Positions 45,272-55,335 of a DNA stretch of 64,000 nt are shown here, in pieces (position 1 is the stretch's first letter; every line of letters begins with the position of its first letter). The stretch comes from Eutypella sp. D-1. Its lineage: Eukaryota; Ascomycota; Sordariomycetes; Xylariales; Diatrypaceae. The DNA lies in contig JAJTTP010000013.1 in the NCBI GenBank assembly GCA_023313575.1, positions 682,001 through 746,000 of the forward strand. Direction: 5' to 3'. The notes below the pieces were generated by a model. That model was not told the origin of the DNA. It did no database searches and was given only the letters and a program-made list of their open reading frames with translations. Position numbers and translations under genes: made by a program.

Positions 45272-46105
45272 TCACGCGTTCTTGCTCTCGACTTTCTCGA
45301 CGAGCTCGCCGACGCCGAGGGCGCGACCGACCTTGACTTTTCGCAGGGTCTCCTTCTCCTTGTCCTTGGGCCTGGAGGGCAACCCCTCAGAACCGGCCTT
45401 ACCGACGTCGCCGACAGGCTCGCCCTCGTCGTCGGGCTCCGCATCCCCGTTCCCATTAGCCGCCGCATCGCCGTTCGCATCTTCCTCGTCGGCGCGCGCC
45501 TCCTGGATCTGGCGACGTAGACCCCCTAGGTCCAGACGCATGCAGAAGGCGTCCTCGCCGTCAGCGTAGTACCGCGCCTCCGTCTTCTCCTGGTCGAACC
45601 CTAGCGTCCGCGTGTACAGGTGGATCGCCGCCTTGTTCGACACCCGCACGTGCAGGGATACGTATTGTGCGCCGAAGGTCTCGACCATGGCGAGTTCTGC
45701 GCGCATACGCACGTTCATATCACCTCATCAACATCGTCGCATACCAAAGGGAGAGGGATGGAAAGCAACGCGGGGGAGGGGGGAAAACCTACGGCTCTGG
45801 CGCATCAGCTTCTCAGCGATGCCGAGGCGGCGATGGGTGCGCATGACGCTGAGGGAGGTGATGTGGCCGTGGGGGATGCCGTCGGCGGGCTCCTCCTCCA
45901 TCTTGGCCAGCACGTAGCCGACGATCTTGGGGTAGTCGTAGGGAGTCTTGGGCGGGCGCGACGCGTCCACCGCCACGTAGCTCAGGTGCGGCCATGATAG
46001 CGCATGGTACAGGTAGTACTTCATGAAGTAGTTCTCCGGCAGGTTCTCCAAGTTCGCATGCTGGATTAGCGGGATGTCCCGCGCTTCTAGCCGGCGGATA
46101 TCCAT
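45272..46105 (-). CDS. ard1: N-terminal acetyltransferase A catalytic subunit (Naa10/Ard1)
   Basis: Two exons, 46105-45793 and 45696-45272, give 245 residues (yeast Ard1 has 238). The 96-bp intron has donor GTAGGT and acceptor GCGCAG and rejoins EKLMRQS to [18 protein letters not shown]. The GNAT fold is almost complete: [20 protein letters not shown] and [15 protein letters not shown], then [12 protein letters not shown] and [19 protein letters not shown], which includes the acetyl-CoA loop [15 protein letters not shown] and [20 protein letters not shown] complete it. The C-terminal 90 residues are acidic and Lys-rich, likely disordered. Ard1 with Nat1/Naa15 acetylates nascent Ser-, Ala-, Thr- or Gly-starting chains at the ribosome. 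Confidence 0.96.
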
Positions 46106-47639
46106 TTCCTCTCTGTGTGTCTATGTGTACGCTTGGGTGAGCGAGTGTGGCTTCTCGACACCAGTCGTCGGTCGGTGGTCGCTTTCTTGTCTTACTTCTT
46201 ACTCCTTCCTATCCCCTTTGTAGTTTCAGGGCCACGAAAGGGCCTGTGCTCAGTTCAATATGTCGGTTATCGCTATCTCTATCGTAATGAGCGTCGTCGT
46301 CGTTGTAGTGGTGGTGGTGGTACTTCCGAAGTAGGAGGTCGATAAGATGGAGTTGGTAGCGACTGCCTCTTTGAAGCCAAATCGACAATTCAGTAAGTGG
46401 GGCGACCCACTAATAACTAAGGTTTTGTGTGTGGAAGGTACGATCTTGCATGCCTAGAAAGTAATTAAACTCATGTTAAATACATACACTCTGTAAGTGC
46501 ATGTGCATCCTTCTCCGAGTGCTGCCCAGGGTTTATGTCTAGTGTACTAAGTAGTGTATGACAAGGCCAGGCGATCGATCTAGCCCAGTCTTAGCAAGGC
46601 CCCAACACTTTAAATCAACTTCCACCATCAAACTCCATATTATCCAGCATCGTCATCGCCAACCCAACATGGCAGCAGTCAAGTGATAACAGTAAGGCCT
46701 GGGCCCTTAGACACTAACCAGCTTTTGACTATGAAGTATCAGGAATGGCCGTACAATACATGTAAAGCCTATGGGATTGCTTAAAACCGATTAAGAACAT
46801 AAACCAGTATTTTAGCTTTTACAATGACCTACATTACTGTGGGACTGGGCGAGAAACAGGACGGATCCCGTCTCAAATCCATAACCAGATTAAATTAGGA
46901 ACGGGAACGTAGAGTAAAATACTTAGCATTCACTGCTTATGTACCTAATATTAATCGAATTCAATGTTTTCTTATTGATATCTAGTGTTGCCAGATGTTG
47001 AAATAATTACCGTCTGCTTTCTCCTGTAGACCTCCAAGCGCCACTAGACGGATCGGAGAAGTGACATGGGATTCATATTATTCGTTGTTTCTCCTGATAA
47101 TGGACAGAGACGTTTCGTGGAGCCTATGAATGATTGGCCCTATTCACATTCAGCAAGTCAAAATAATACTGCCATGCTACAAGTGACTGACTTGACTAGT
47201 CTTGATACTTCAACTGCGTGGACATATTCTAAGCCGCCTCTTGACATCGTTGGCAGGTACCAAATCAAAGCATCCGTATGGAGAACGGAAAGAACATACA
47301 GTCACCACTAGATCGGGCAAGTCATATAATACCACAATAGTGACTCGGGTATCATGTAATGTCACAATATGGATTTGGGTATCCCAAGTAGTAGATAGTT
47401 GAATAATAGGGCAAGCACTCCGTATCTGCCGTTTACTACGCACCTATGTATTAATTTACTATTTATTCTTGTGATGCCTCTTAATGGCATTGTTTCTATT
47501 TGGCTTCTCCTTCCCTCATACATAAGCATGTATGCGCAGCTTTCACCAAAAATCTCTTCTCTCAGCACGTTCGACCATCTAAAACATACTAGCGAAGAAG
47601 AACACTTCGGCGAAGCCAAGCATCAAGCCAAGGCGAAAC
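46106..47639. other. Intergenic region at the core/accessory transition
   Basis: No supported gene. Downstream of about 46.5 kb gene density falls and base composition becomes more AT-rich. A GTCGTCGTCGTTGTAGTGG simple repeat lies at about 46291-46320. Confidence 0.45.
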
Positions 47640-48218
47640 ATGGACTCCCTCACTCAGGAGACCCTGGGATCATGGCGGCCGAAGAACCACGAAGGAAAGA
47701 TTGTTTACTCGAACGGTACTAAGAAATGGGCCTGCTCCACTTGCAACACCCTTATTAAGTCGACCAAGGATTGCATCTCATCTCACGATTACAAGATGCA
47801 CATGCCCGACAGCGCCTACAACAAGGCTAAGCTGCCTCAGCCGACGGTCAGTTGCCCTCACGACGGTTGCAAGTACAAGTCTTCGAACTTTTACAACTTC
47901 GTGGTACATCAACGCACGAAGCATGGACACAGAGGCAGCCACATGAATATCAAAGCCAAGTTCGAGGCGGATCAACAGGCGGCAGAGCAAGGTGCTTTAG
48001 GGCAACAGGCATCAGAACAGCACACAGCACAGCTACACCCGCCGCAGCCAGCCCTGGCTCGGGCAAATCCAGAAGACCTTTCCTATTGTACATGCGACCC
48101 GCCGCAGCAGTATGTACACAACTTTTCCTACTGCTACCTGCCGCAACAATACCCAGATGTTCATGAGAATCAAGAGCTCAGCTATGAACACCTGAACGAT
48201 CGCCAGCATCCTCAGTAG
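47640..48218 (+). CDS. Two-finger C2H2-type zinc protein (paralogue A)
   Basis: A single-exon frame of 192 residues with an A-rich start context (GCGAAACATGG). Two zinc-binding patterns are visible: C32-x2-C35-x13-H49-x4-H54 in WACSTCNTLIKSTKDCISSH, and C72-x4-C77-x12-H90-x4-H95 in SCPHDGCKYKSSNFYNFVVH. The rest is Gln/His/Pro/Tyr-rich and probably disordered. No signal peptide or membrane segment is present. The layout is shared with the protein at 49636-50052 on the other strand, so the two are probably paralogues. The first finger keeps spacing but lacks the usual Phe/Leu core, so DNA binding is not assured. Function is unknown; a nuclear role is an inference. Confidence 0.72.
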   Translation: MDSLTQETLGSWRPKNHEGKIVYSNGTKKWACSTCNTLIKSTKDCISSHDYKMHMPDSAYNKAKLPQPTVSCPHDGCKYKSSNFYNFVVHQRTKHGHRGSHMNIKAKFEADQQAAEQGALGQQASEQHTAQLHPPQPALARANPEDLSYCTCDPPQQYVHNFSYCYLPQQYPDVHENQELSYEHLNDRQHPQ

Positions 48219-49635
48219 TCTCATGTTAGCAGAGATGGAACCATGTAGTAGGGATGCAGCGGAGGTAGGGTTAGGGTGGGGGACAAGAGTAGCGATCTCC
48301 ATAGCTATGAATGATACAACAAAATTCCATCTGGGATTAAGTAACCACACCTAACTCACTTATTCGCGTTATCGTTACTCTAACGAAATTACCAAGGTAC
48401 ATATTACTAATATAATTACGACCCAAAGAGATTCTAGGCCTTGTATCAATAAGACCGGTCATGATGCGGAGTAATAACGCCATTCTGAAAAAGCATAACT
48501 ATGCATCCCTTTATAGCAATAAATTTACAGTGCCTTCCCAGTTAGTAACAATATCGCATCATGTTTATTCCTAACCCACCTTAACCCCTCGGCTTAAAGG
48601 AAACCCACTTGACTCAAGTTCACAGATTGAATGCCCGAACCAGCACTATGTTAAGCCACTTTTCCCATTTTAGCTAGAAGGCTGTTTTCGATCTTTCCTG
48701 TGAAGGCAGAGTCCCGATTTCTTTATCCAGTTTGAATTAGGGCCGGGACAACTGGCTGTGATGTGCCTGAAATGCTGATAATGTCCCTGAGTCTCGCATT
48801 ACGTAACTATGCAAGAGCAGATAAGTCCTGTACATTCTCCATTTCCGGGTGATATCCAACCACCTGGGCAAGTACAAGAATTACAGGCCTAAAGCTAGGT
48901 AAGAGGCTCAGTATAGACAGTTACCCCACCCTTTAAAAGTTAGGAAGTTACCTAAGCATATAATAATTCCTATATGGTAGAACTTATTATTACTGCTTAA
49001 GATGCCTTTACTGGAGTGGTAATGTAGCTGAATAAGGTAATAGGTGGGGATTTGATGGTTGAATGGTTTAATTACCAGCCTGATTATTGCACCAGTCTTT
49101 AAAGTAACACTTAGTCATTAACTAAGCTATAAAACGCTTTATATTCGGGTTATATAGCAGTTATATGGTCTGCTTACGCAGAAAGGCATTATAACGTTTC
49201 CCTAGTAAATAAGTCGGTGACCACATAGTAGAGTTTATTAATATTGTCCTCTGTTCCTTAAGCAATAGTATAATGAGAATTACTCCTGTATAACACGTCA
49301 AAAAGATAATGGGATATTAATGGGACTAAGCAGTGATTGCAGACCCTTTCTCCAAAAGTGAGCGAACAAATATGGTACATCTGGTCACCCTAAATGCACA
49401 AAAATGAGAAGTTGATATTTTCTCCTAGGACGATGCACTGAATTATGTGGCAGTGAATGATTGTAATTGCTACCAATTGCATCCAGACCTATACTTCATC
49501 CATGCTGCTCCAATGCTCCACTGAACTATAGGCAGCTAAGCTGCGTAAGGGTTGCGTTTTCGATCTATCTGGGATGTGCAAGAATTCACAGGCTGGTGAA
49601 CATCTAAACTCAGCTTACCAGCTTTCCCCTCCCAA
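48219..49635. other. Intergenic region between the convergent zinc-finger genes
   Basis: AT-rich, no gene seen. A single TAGGGTTAGGG occurs at about 48266-48276, too short to call a telomeric array. Confidence 0.45.
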
Positions 49636-50052
49636 TCAAGCTTGCTCTCCAGCCTCTTCTGCCTCTTTCTCCCTGATCGCTTGCTCCTGCGCCTTGTTCC
49701 AACCCTCTTCAATATCCTGCAGCAAGCCGCTGCCTACTAAGCCGTGAGTGCGACGCATGTGGGCGTAGAAGCTGTTGAAGTTGACGAACTCCTTTGTACA
49801 TGTTCCCTCAAAACCGCAAGGTACGCAGAGACCCGGATCCTGGCGGCGACGGTATGTACTGCCGGGTTTGTGCTGGCGATCGTGCCGGGAGATTGAGCTC
49901 TTCTTCGCCTTTTCAAGGCTGCCACAGTCATGGCACGCCCAGTGCGTGCCGTCTTGGGTGTAGTCCCCAGTGCAGTGACGAGGCACGTAAGGTGTCTCCT
50001 TGCTGGGAGGCTTCTCGGGAGCGGTCTTCGTGGTGGATGTCTTGTCCGCCAT
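49636..50052 (-). CDS. Two-finger C2H2-type zinc protein (paralogue B)
   Basis: A single-exon frame of 138 residues. Zinc patterns are C40-x2-C43-x13-H57-x3-H61 (WACHDCGSLEKAKKSSISRH) and a second finger using C79 and C85 with H98 and H103 (GTCTKEFVNFNSFYAHMRRT). A further Cys at 76 could substitute for C79. Between the fingers lies HKPGSTYRRRQDPGLC, matching HMPDSAY in paralogue A. The N-terminus is Lys/Thr/Pro-rich and the C-terminus Glu/Ala-rich, likely helical. It is shorter than paralogue A because it lacks the Gln-rich tail. The shared order of W-A-C, S-x-H-D, H-x-P-x-S-x-Y and N-F-x2-F-x2-H supports common descent. Function is unknown. Confidence 0.72.
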   Translation of the reverse strand: MADKTSTTKTAPEKPPSKETPYVPRHCTGDYTQDGTHWACHDCGSLEKAKKSSISRHDRQHKPGSTYRRRQDPGLCVPCGFEGTCTKEFVNFNSFYAHMRRTHGLVGSGLLQDIEEGWNKAQEQAIREKEAEEAGEQA

Positions 50053-51354
50053 CTAGACAAAGTTAGTCGACGAAGACTGCGTTAAGTGATAGGAATCAAG
50101 GCTTACCTTTGGTGATTTCCGGTTGGGGAAATGGACAGAGTGAAAGTGTAGAAGATGTTTGCAGGTGCTCAGTATATTTTCTCTGGGGTAACAGGTCAGT
50201 CTTTTGCTGGTGTTAATGTTGGCAGAAGAGGAAGAGATTCACTTAGGTTTTTGTTTGGTGAAGAACAGGAGACAGTTTCACAAGTTCATTGGAAAAATCT
50301 GTTTGCGTTCTATTTTTCTTTTCTCTTAATTCACTGAAACAACTATGCCACCGAGACCAAGCTAACCAAGGCGACTCATCGCGACTCATCCTGCCAATGT
50401 ACCTTGGAAGCCTACAATGAGCTCCACGATAGGCTCCACGATGGCTTCCACGATTGGCCGGATTCGTACCCCTCGCAGGAACACCAGCTGGCATGGCCTG
50501 CTAATACATATGGTCAACTGGACATTGCCTACTTGTATCATGCTTATCCATCGACCTTGATTGAAAATCCAAGTTGCGTCCATGAAAACTTCCGCTAAAG
50601 TAGCTGAGATGCCATATGCATAGAGGAGTGGGTGTATGGGACTGAACTTTGGTAATGATGTGACAGGATGAGGGTTGATAGATATTTGTCTATGTATCGA
50701 CTTCGTTAAAGTAAGCCGACTCCAGGACATACACCCTTATTGCTGTGTCGAACGTAGAAACGGGACCGCAATCAGACGTATTTTCCTTTAAATAAAATAA
50801 ATAAGCTTCATGGGAGCAAAGGGAGCCGAATTTCAAAAGAGGTGGTACTGAATGGGCCTGACAAGGAGACAGATGCTACTCATTGCTGCCAATAGATATT
50901 ATGTTCAGGGTATCACAGTAACATATACGTGCGGCGGAAACTGTATTATGAAGGAAAAATAACCACTGGATATAAGTTGGAGTGACCCCTATTTATATGC
51001 CCAGGCGATCTTCAGACTTAGAATTTCCAGCTCTACTGTATCCGGACTCCGCCCCGCAAGCTTATATAGTATTAACCCCACTAAAAGAGGCCTAACGACC
51101 ATGATAGTAGCCCAACTGAAGGCGGAGGATCTGCGGCTGTGTTATGTTATCCGGCAGAGCTGAGATCTGCAGACCGACCCAGGCCGACATCATGTTTGCC
51201 AAGAACCATCAGCGCCATCTACAACACTTTCCATCTTCCATTGCTCGTCTCATACGTTCTTGACCTTAATCGGCTGAAGCCCCGACTTAGTGGAATATTC
51301 CATTTTCTCACAACCTGCCTAGTGCAAGGTTCTATGTTGAAAAGCCGTCGCAAA
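50053..51354. other. Intergenic region
   Basis: No supported gene. Three near-identical CTCCACGAT(A/T)GG units lie at about 50420-50457. Confidence 0.4.
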
Positions 51355-52095
51355 TCAGCGAGTGTTGGATAATGTGTACTTTTGGCCCCCAGACGTGTCT
51401 GTATTACCCGAAGGCTGTCGAGATGACGAAGCAGCAGCAGCAAACGACACGGGCGCGCTGCCGGACCAGCCATCCGCCGTTTGGCTCTTAGTCTTCCCCC
51501 CCTGCAGCAAGCAGAGAGGAGGATAATTGCTAACTGAGAGATCATGCTGCGCTTCCTCATTTGCCGCAGCTTGCTTCCCCTCCCCACGTCTTTCAATGCC
51601 ATCAGCTGGTATTGACATGACTATGATTCTGCCTTCGTCTGACTCGAACTCCTCTATAAAGTTCGCAGATCTCCTCGACCTCTGGATTCTCTTCTTTCTA
51701 GATTTATACAGTTTCGCAGGCAGATTGCATTTCGTGAATACTTGTGCCTCGAAGTCTTTCCCACCATGGCGAAGTGTATAGATGGATAGATCTGCATCAT
51801 GCGAGCGTCGTGATAATATTTGGTAGGTACACTTTGGACCTTGAAACGTCGAGTGGACGTCTCCTTCACCTGGGACGTTTTCACATAGAGTATTAGTGGT
51901 ACATAGAGACGTAGATTGTGGGAAGATATGAGCATGGCCTGACTGCATCCAGGAGTGTCAGTATATCAGGTATTCAGAAAATGCAACGACTAAAATAAAA
52001 TAGCAAGCATACCTGTGCACTTGAAGTGTAGCATCCTGTTGAGTTTGATTGGGGGGAGGGGGATGCCATGTGGAATGAGACCTACCTATTTCCAT
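51355..52095 (-). CDS. Orphan basic protein, possible three-exon gene
   Basis: The main exon (51942-51355) encodes about 196 residues. Its first half reads like a folded domain: CTYQILSRRSHDADLSIYTL, GGKDFEAQVFTKCNLPAKLY, a basic KSRKKRIQRSRRS segment, then FIEEFESDEGRIIVMSIPAD. The second half is Ser/Gly/Ala-rich. A phase-consistent 5' extension exists: exon 52095-52086 (ATG, donor GTAGGT), a 23-base micro-exon at 52035-52013, and acceptor GATGCAG before 51942, giving 206 residues. A start at 51948 inside the presumed intron end is the simpler alternative. I do not recognise the family. Its position among sparse accessory genes suggests a lineage-restricted gene. Confidence 0.42.
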
Positions 52096-53434
52096 GGTTG
52101 TGATCGGTCGTACTGATGACTGTGATGATAGATATCTAGTTGGCTATGAATATATGCGTGGACGTGCGCATGGATGTGCTAGGCGGGATCAAGATGGATA
52201 GTGTATATACGTAAACTTAAACTTGTCTAATGCGTACGTTATTAACATGGCAATAGATCAGAAGGCGTAGTAGCCCACAGGCCATCTACTATATATACTT
52301 ACTTAATGCCGGTGAAAATTTAGCACGCTCTGTTTGCTTCACCAACAAGGCTACGTGGCGTCACACGACTGACTTTGTTTTTTTTTCTTCCATGTTTGAC
52401 GAAAGCTTACGAGGATCAGAACAGGCATATCCACGATATCTTGAACGGCCACCTCTGTCCTTTGACTGTGTTTGACACGCGGGTCGGTGTAAGCCAAGCC
52501 AGTCGAAAAAATAGCTCTCGTAAGTACACGTGCTCCAAAATAGGTGAGGGTGTTCCGTCCAAGTGGCGACGAAGAGTCCATTCCCAGGGAGATCATAATG
52601 CGCGGGTCTTCAAGATAATGACGTCCTAACACGGCATAGGTGAATGCCATAGAATCCTAGAAAACCTCAGGTACACCAAAATCAAAATTTCATCGGTCAA
52701 ACAACAAACATAACATTTGTACCGTGGTTTTCTAGGTTTCTATTGGATTAGTGCACTTTAATACATAGTAGCACCGAGCCATAAGACCGTTTGTACTCCT
52801 GAGGCCGGTTACATTCCGGAGACCGATCACATTCCTGTGGCCAATCACGCCCCTGAGGTGGATTGCGCTCTCCGGCGTTTGAAGCTCGGAGGCGCGAGGA
52901 TGCGTACATGATAAACGGCGTCATGGCTTGGCGCGCCAAGGAGCTAGTCATCACCAAGACCAGACTTGAAGGCCCGTGCCTCGTACCAAACGATAGTGTG
53001 TTATTTATGGAGAGGATGGTGCTGTTAGAATATACGGAGCACTGAATTGTTGTTCTATTGATCGATTGTGCCCAATTGGGCACCGCAAACGCCACCTATT
53101 AAATATGGGCGATCGTACTAAGTGCGATTCCCCTGCTCCGGTGTATCCGAGAATCACGTGATCAACGGGCCACTATTTCTACTGATCGCTCAAAATAACC
53201 ACCAAAATAGTAAACGCTAAATATCACTGATAAGCCACCTTGTGGCGCAAGCCACCACCAGCCACACCAGATACAATTACCCTTCGTTTCACTCCGGTAC
53301 CTCCATAAAACGAGGGCATATTGCCAATCTGTCAAAAGAAATCCCACTACTCCGTATATTAAACAGCTAACCCCACAATTTCGTATTCTCCCATGTTCAG
53401 CCTTACCTTGGCAACACCGCTGACGCCGGTATTG
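52096..53434. other. Intergenic region with an 18-bp tandem repeat
   Basis: No supported gene. A minus-strand frame at 52351-52650 ends at a plausible GTAAGC donor but no partner exon was found, so it may be a gene remnant. Confidence 0.4.
52795..52866. repeat. Four 18-bp tandem units
   Basis: Units start at 52795, 52813, 52831 and 52849 and share a CC(T/G)GxGGCCxxT core. On the plus strand the frame encodes hexapeptides of the form (T/I/A)PExxx. Confidence 0.7.
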
Positions 53435-54431
53435 CTAACTTAAGCTGTGATTCGTTCCCTTGAACTTCCTAGCCGCCGCGACGTGGTTCGAATGCACCCT
53501 CATGCCGGTTGTATTTCTCTTCGCGCACCATTTCCAGATAGAATCCCATGAACGGCACGAGTGGGTCGGATGACGGTCCGTCATATAACTTCTCTTTGCT
53601 TCATTCCACTGGAAGTAGATCGGTGTAAGATCTGCGTGGCATAACGCATGCTGGCGGAGGAACCCCAAGCAATGGTCTGAGTGCGCTGCCATGTCACTAT
53701 CATTCTTCCCGTTCACATGCAAGTCCCAGATCAGGTCACGGATAGTTTTCTACATCGATTCAGTAACCTCCTTTTTTCAATATAGGACAAGATTCGCGTA
53801 TGAAGTCACTTACCAGGCAGTGGAGTTGGTGAGATACCACTGTTTGTACGACATACTGATTGTCGACCCGTCCATGACTGTTGTATACAGGTGCGGATGT
53901 ACCTCTCCACAACTTGTCATTCTCTTCTTGTGATATAGCTATCATACCGACTGGGATTGAGAAGGAAAACGCGTCAACACGAATATTTGGCTACTGAAAT
54001 GGCCGTAAAACATACCACTCAAGTCGTGATGCCAAATAGCCAGATCATCCAGTACGCGTGGATCATCTGGATAATTGAAGTAAGGTCGAAGATCAAACGG
54101 TCGAAAGTCCTGTGTTGTTGTTTCCAAAGGCGCATCCAAGTAAATACCTGAACGTACATTAGCATCAAGATCCGATTTCGACATTGTCGGCCACTTCCAG
54201 TAACTTACGTTCAAGCTCGTTCGTGCTGGTATATGCGTGCCGGCTCGCCGCTGGGGAGGATGGCCGCACATGTTCGTAGAGGAGGAATAGGTACGAGCAT
54301 GCAAACGCGAATAGCGTCGTGTACCTAGCGATGGCAAATATTCGGTCCTTCCTTACGTTGCGACATTTATCCGTATAATTCTGAGCCAGGAAAGGTTTTG
54401 CTTCTTCGATATCCGAGCTGTTATCACTCAT
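53435..54431 (-). CDS. UstYa-type (DUF3328) oxidative cyclisation enzyme
   Basis: Four exons, 54431-54209, 54147-54016, 53950-53814 and 53749-53435, give 268 residues; introns are 61, 65 and 64 bp with GTAAGT/GTATGT donors and AG acceptors, all in phase. The N-terminus is cytosolic, followed by one transmembrane anchor (about 34-53) and a lumenal domain, the family layout. Both conserved HxxHC motifs are present: HQLHC at 159-163 and HSDHC at 187-191, the latter running into LGFLRQHALCHADLTPIYF. The RPSHSC-type end is represented by RHPTHSCRSWDSIWKW. In ustiloxin, asperipin and cyclochlorotine pathways such proteins catalyse oxidative ring closure or other oxidation. It is divergent from the repeat precursor at 55336, 0.9 kb away, which strongly suggests a shared pathway. 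No broken motif or stop was found. Confidence 0.93.
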
Positions 54432-55335
54432 CGTGCCTGATTTGAGAATCTTATGCGCTCACTTACACAGAGGCTTGCTTCACTGTATGGTGGCCTTCAC
54501 ACCTAGGTGCACGGTGACGTTTAAAAGTGATTTGTAGTATGATTCTCTATGCTACTGGAGGAAAATGCCGTTACATCGAGATCGACACCGGATTATCGGA
54601 TTTCGTCAGGCCCCGATATCAGCGACCCGTAGTTCTATCCGATCAGTGGTCAACAGGTATTTTCCATGTATAAAAAGCTGTGTCCTTGGGCGTCAACGCC
54701 ATGTGCTATTTTAGTCCCTGTCGGCAGTTCTCTTAGCGGCTAAGATCTGACCATTCATGATGTTGATGTTGATGTTATATTTCAACGTCAGGGTAGGCCA
54801 TGCTACCTGATATAGTTCTAGGCTCCGCTGACGCGTCTGACGCTCGGTGCCGACTCTGTAAAAGAGTATAGGACGGATGGAGTATCTTCCGTTACCAGCG
54901 AGGAATGGACATTAGAAATATTGTGTTCCTCCGCTGGGCGAATACCCCACGCGAGGGCCCCGCATCATCCGTCTCTACCGTGCCGCTGACGCGGCAGCGC
55001 ACTTATGTTATCTGCTAGCTTTACCGATATCCTGTATTGTGTTAGTCTCTTCTGATTGTTCATGTATGTCACTCGGGGCAGCAGTAAGTCCAACAATGGA
55101 CTGCAGATATTTCCTTGATTGGCCGAATATAGATAAGAAGAAACCCCTACCCAGCGTATAAAGGGTGATATATCGTATTTGATAGTCGTTCATGGTCGTT
55201 CATGGTCGTCCACTTCTATTCCCATCTTCCACTGTTAATTGTCACAATCAGCTAACACTCGGTCGTCTATATACCCACCAGGTTTGGCTCCACAGCTTTT
55301 TTTTTTTTCACTTATATTCGAGCACATCGTATCTA
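54432..55335. promoter_or_regulatory. Shared divergent promoter of the UstYa gene and the peptide precursor
   Basis: The 904-bp interval between the two divergent start codons. On the precursor side there is a TATATAC element at about 55269-55275, a T12-type tract near 55300-55312, and a tandem GTCGTTCATG-type repeat (three copies, last one decayed) at 55184-55209. GATGTTGATGTTGATGTT lies at 54759-54776. A common regulator could act from here. Confidence 0.55.
55184..55209. repeat. Tandem GTCGTTCATG in the precursor promoter
   Basis: AGTCGTTCATG, GTCGTTCATG and GTCGTCCAC follow one another head to tail about 130 bp upstream of the precursor start codon. Confidence 0.75.

Noticed and set aside
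48266..48276. TAGGGTTAGGG, the fungal telomere repeat
   Set aside because: Less than two units; no array, so chance is enough.
52351..52650. Possible exon ending at a GTAAGC donor
   Set aside because: No in-phase downstream exon could be found and no family was recognised.
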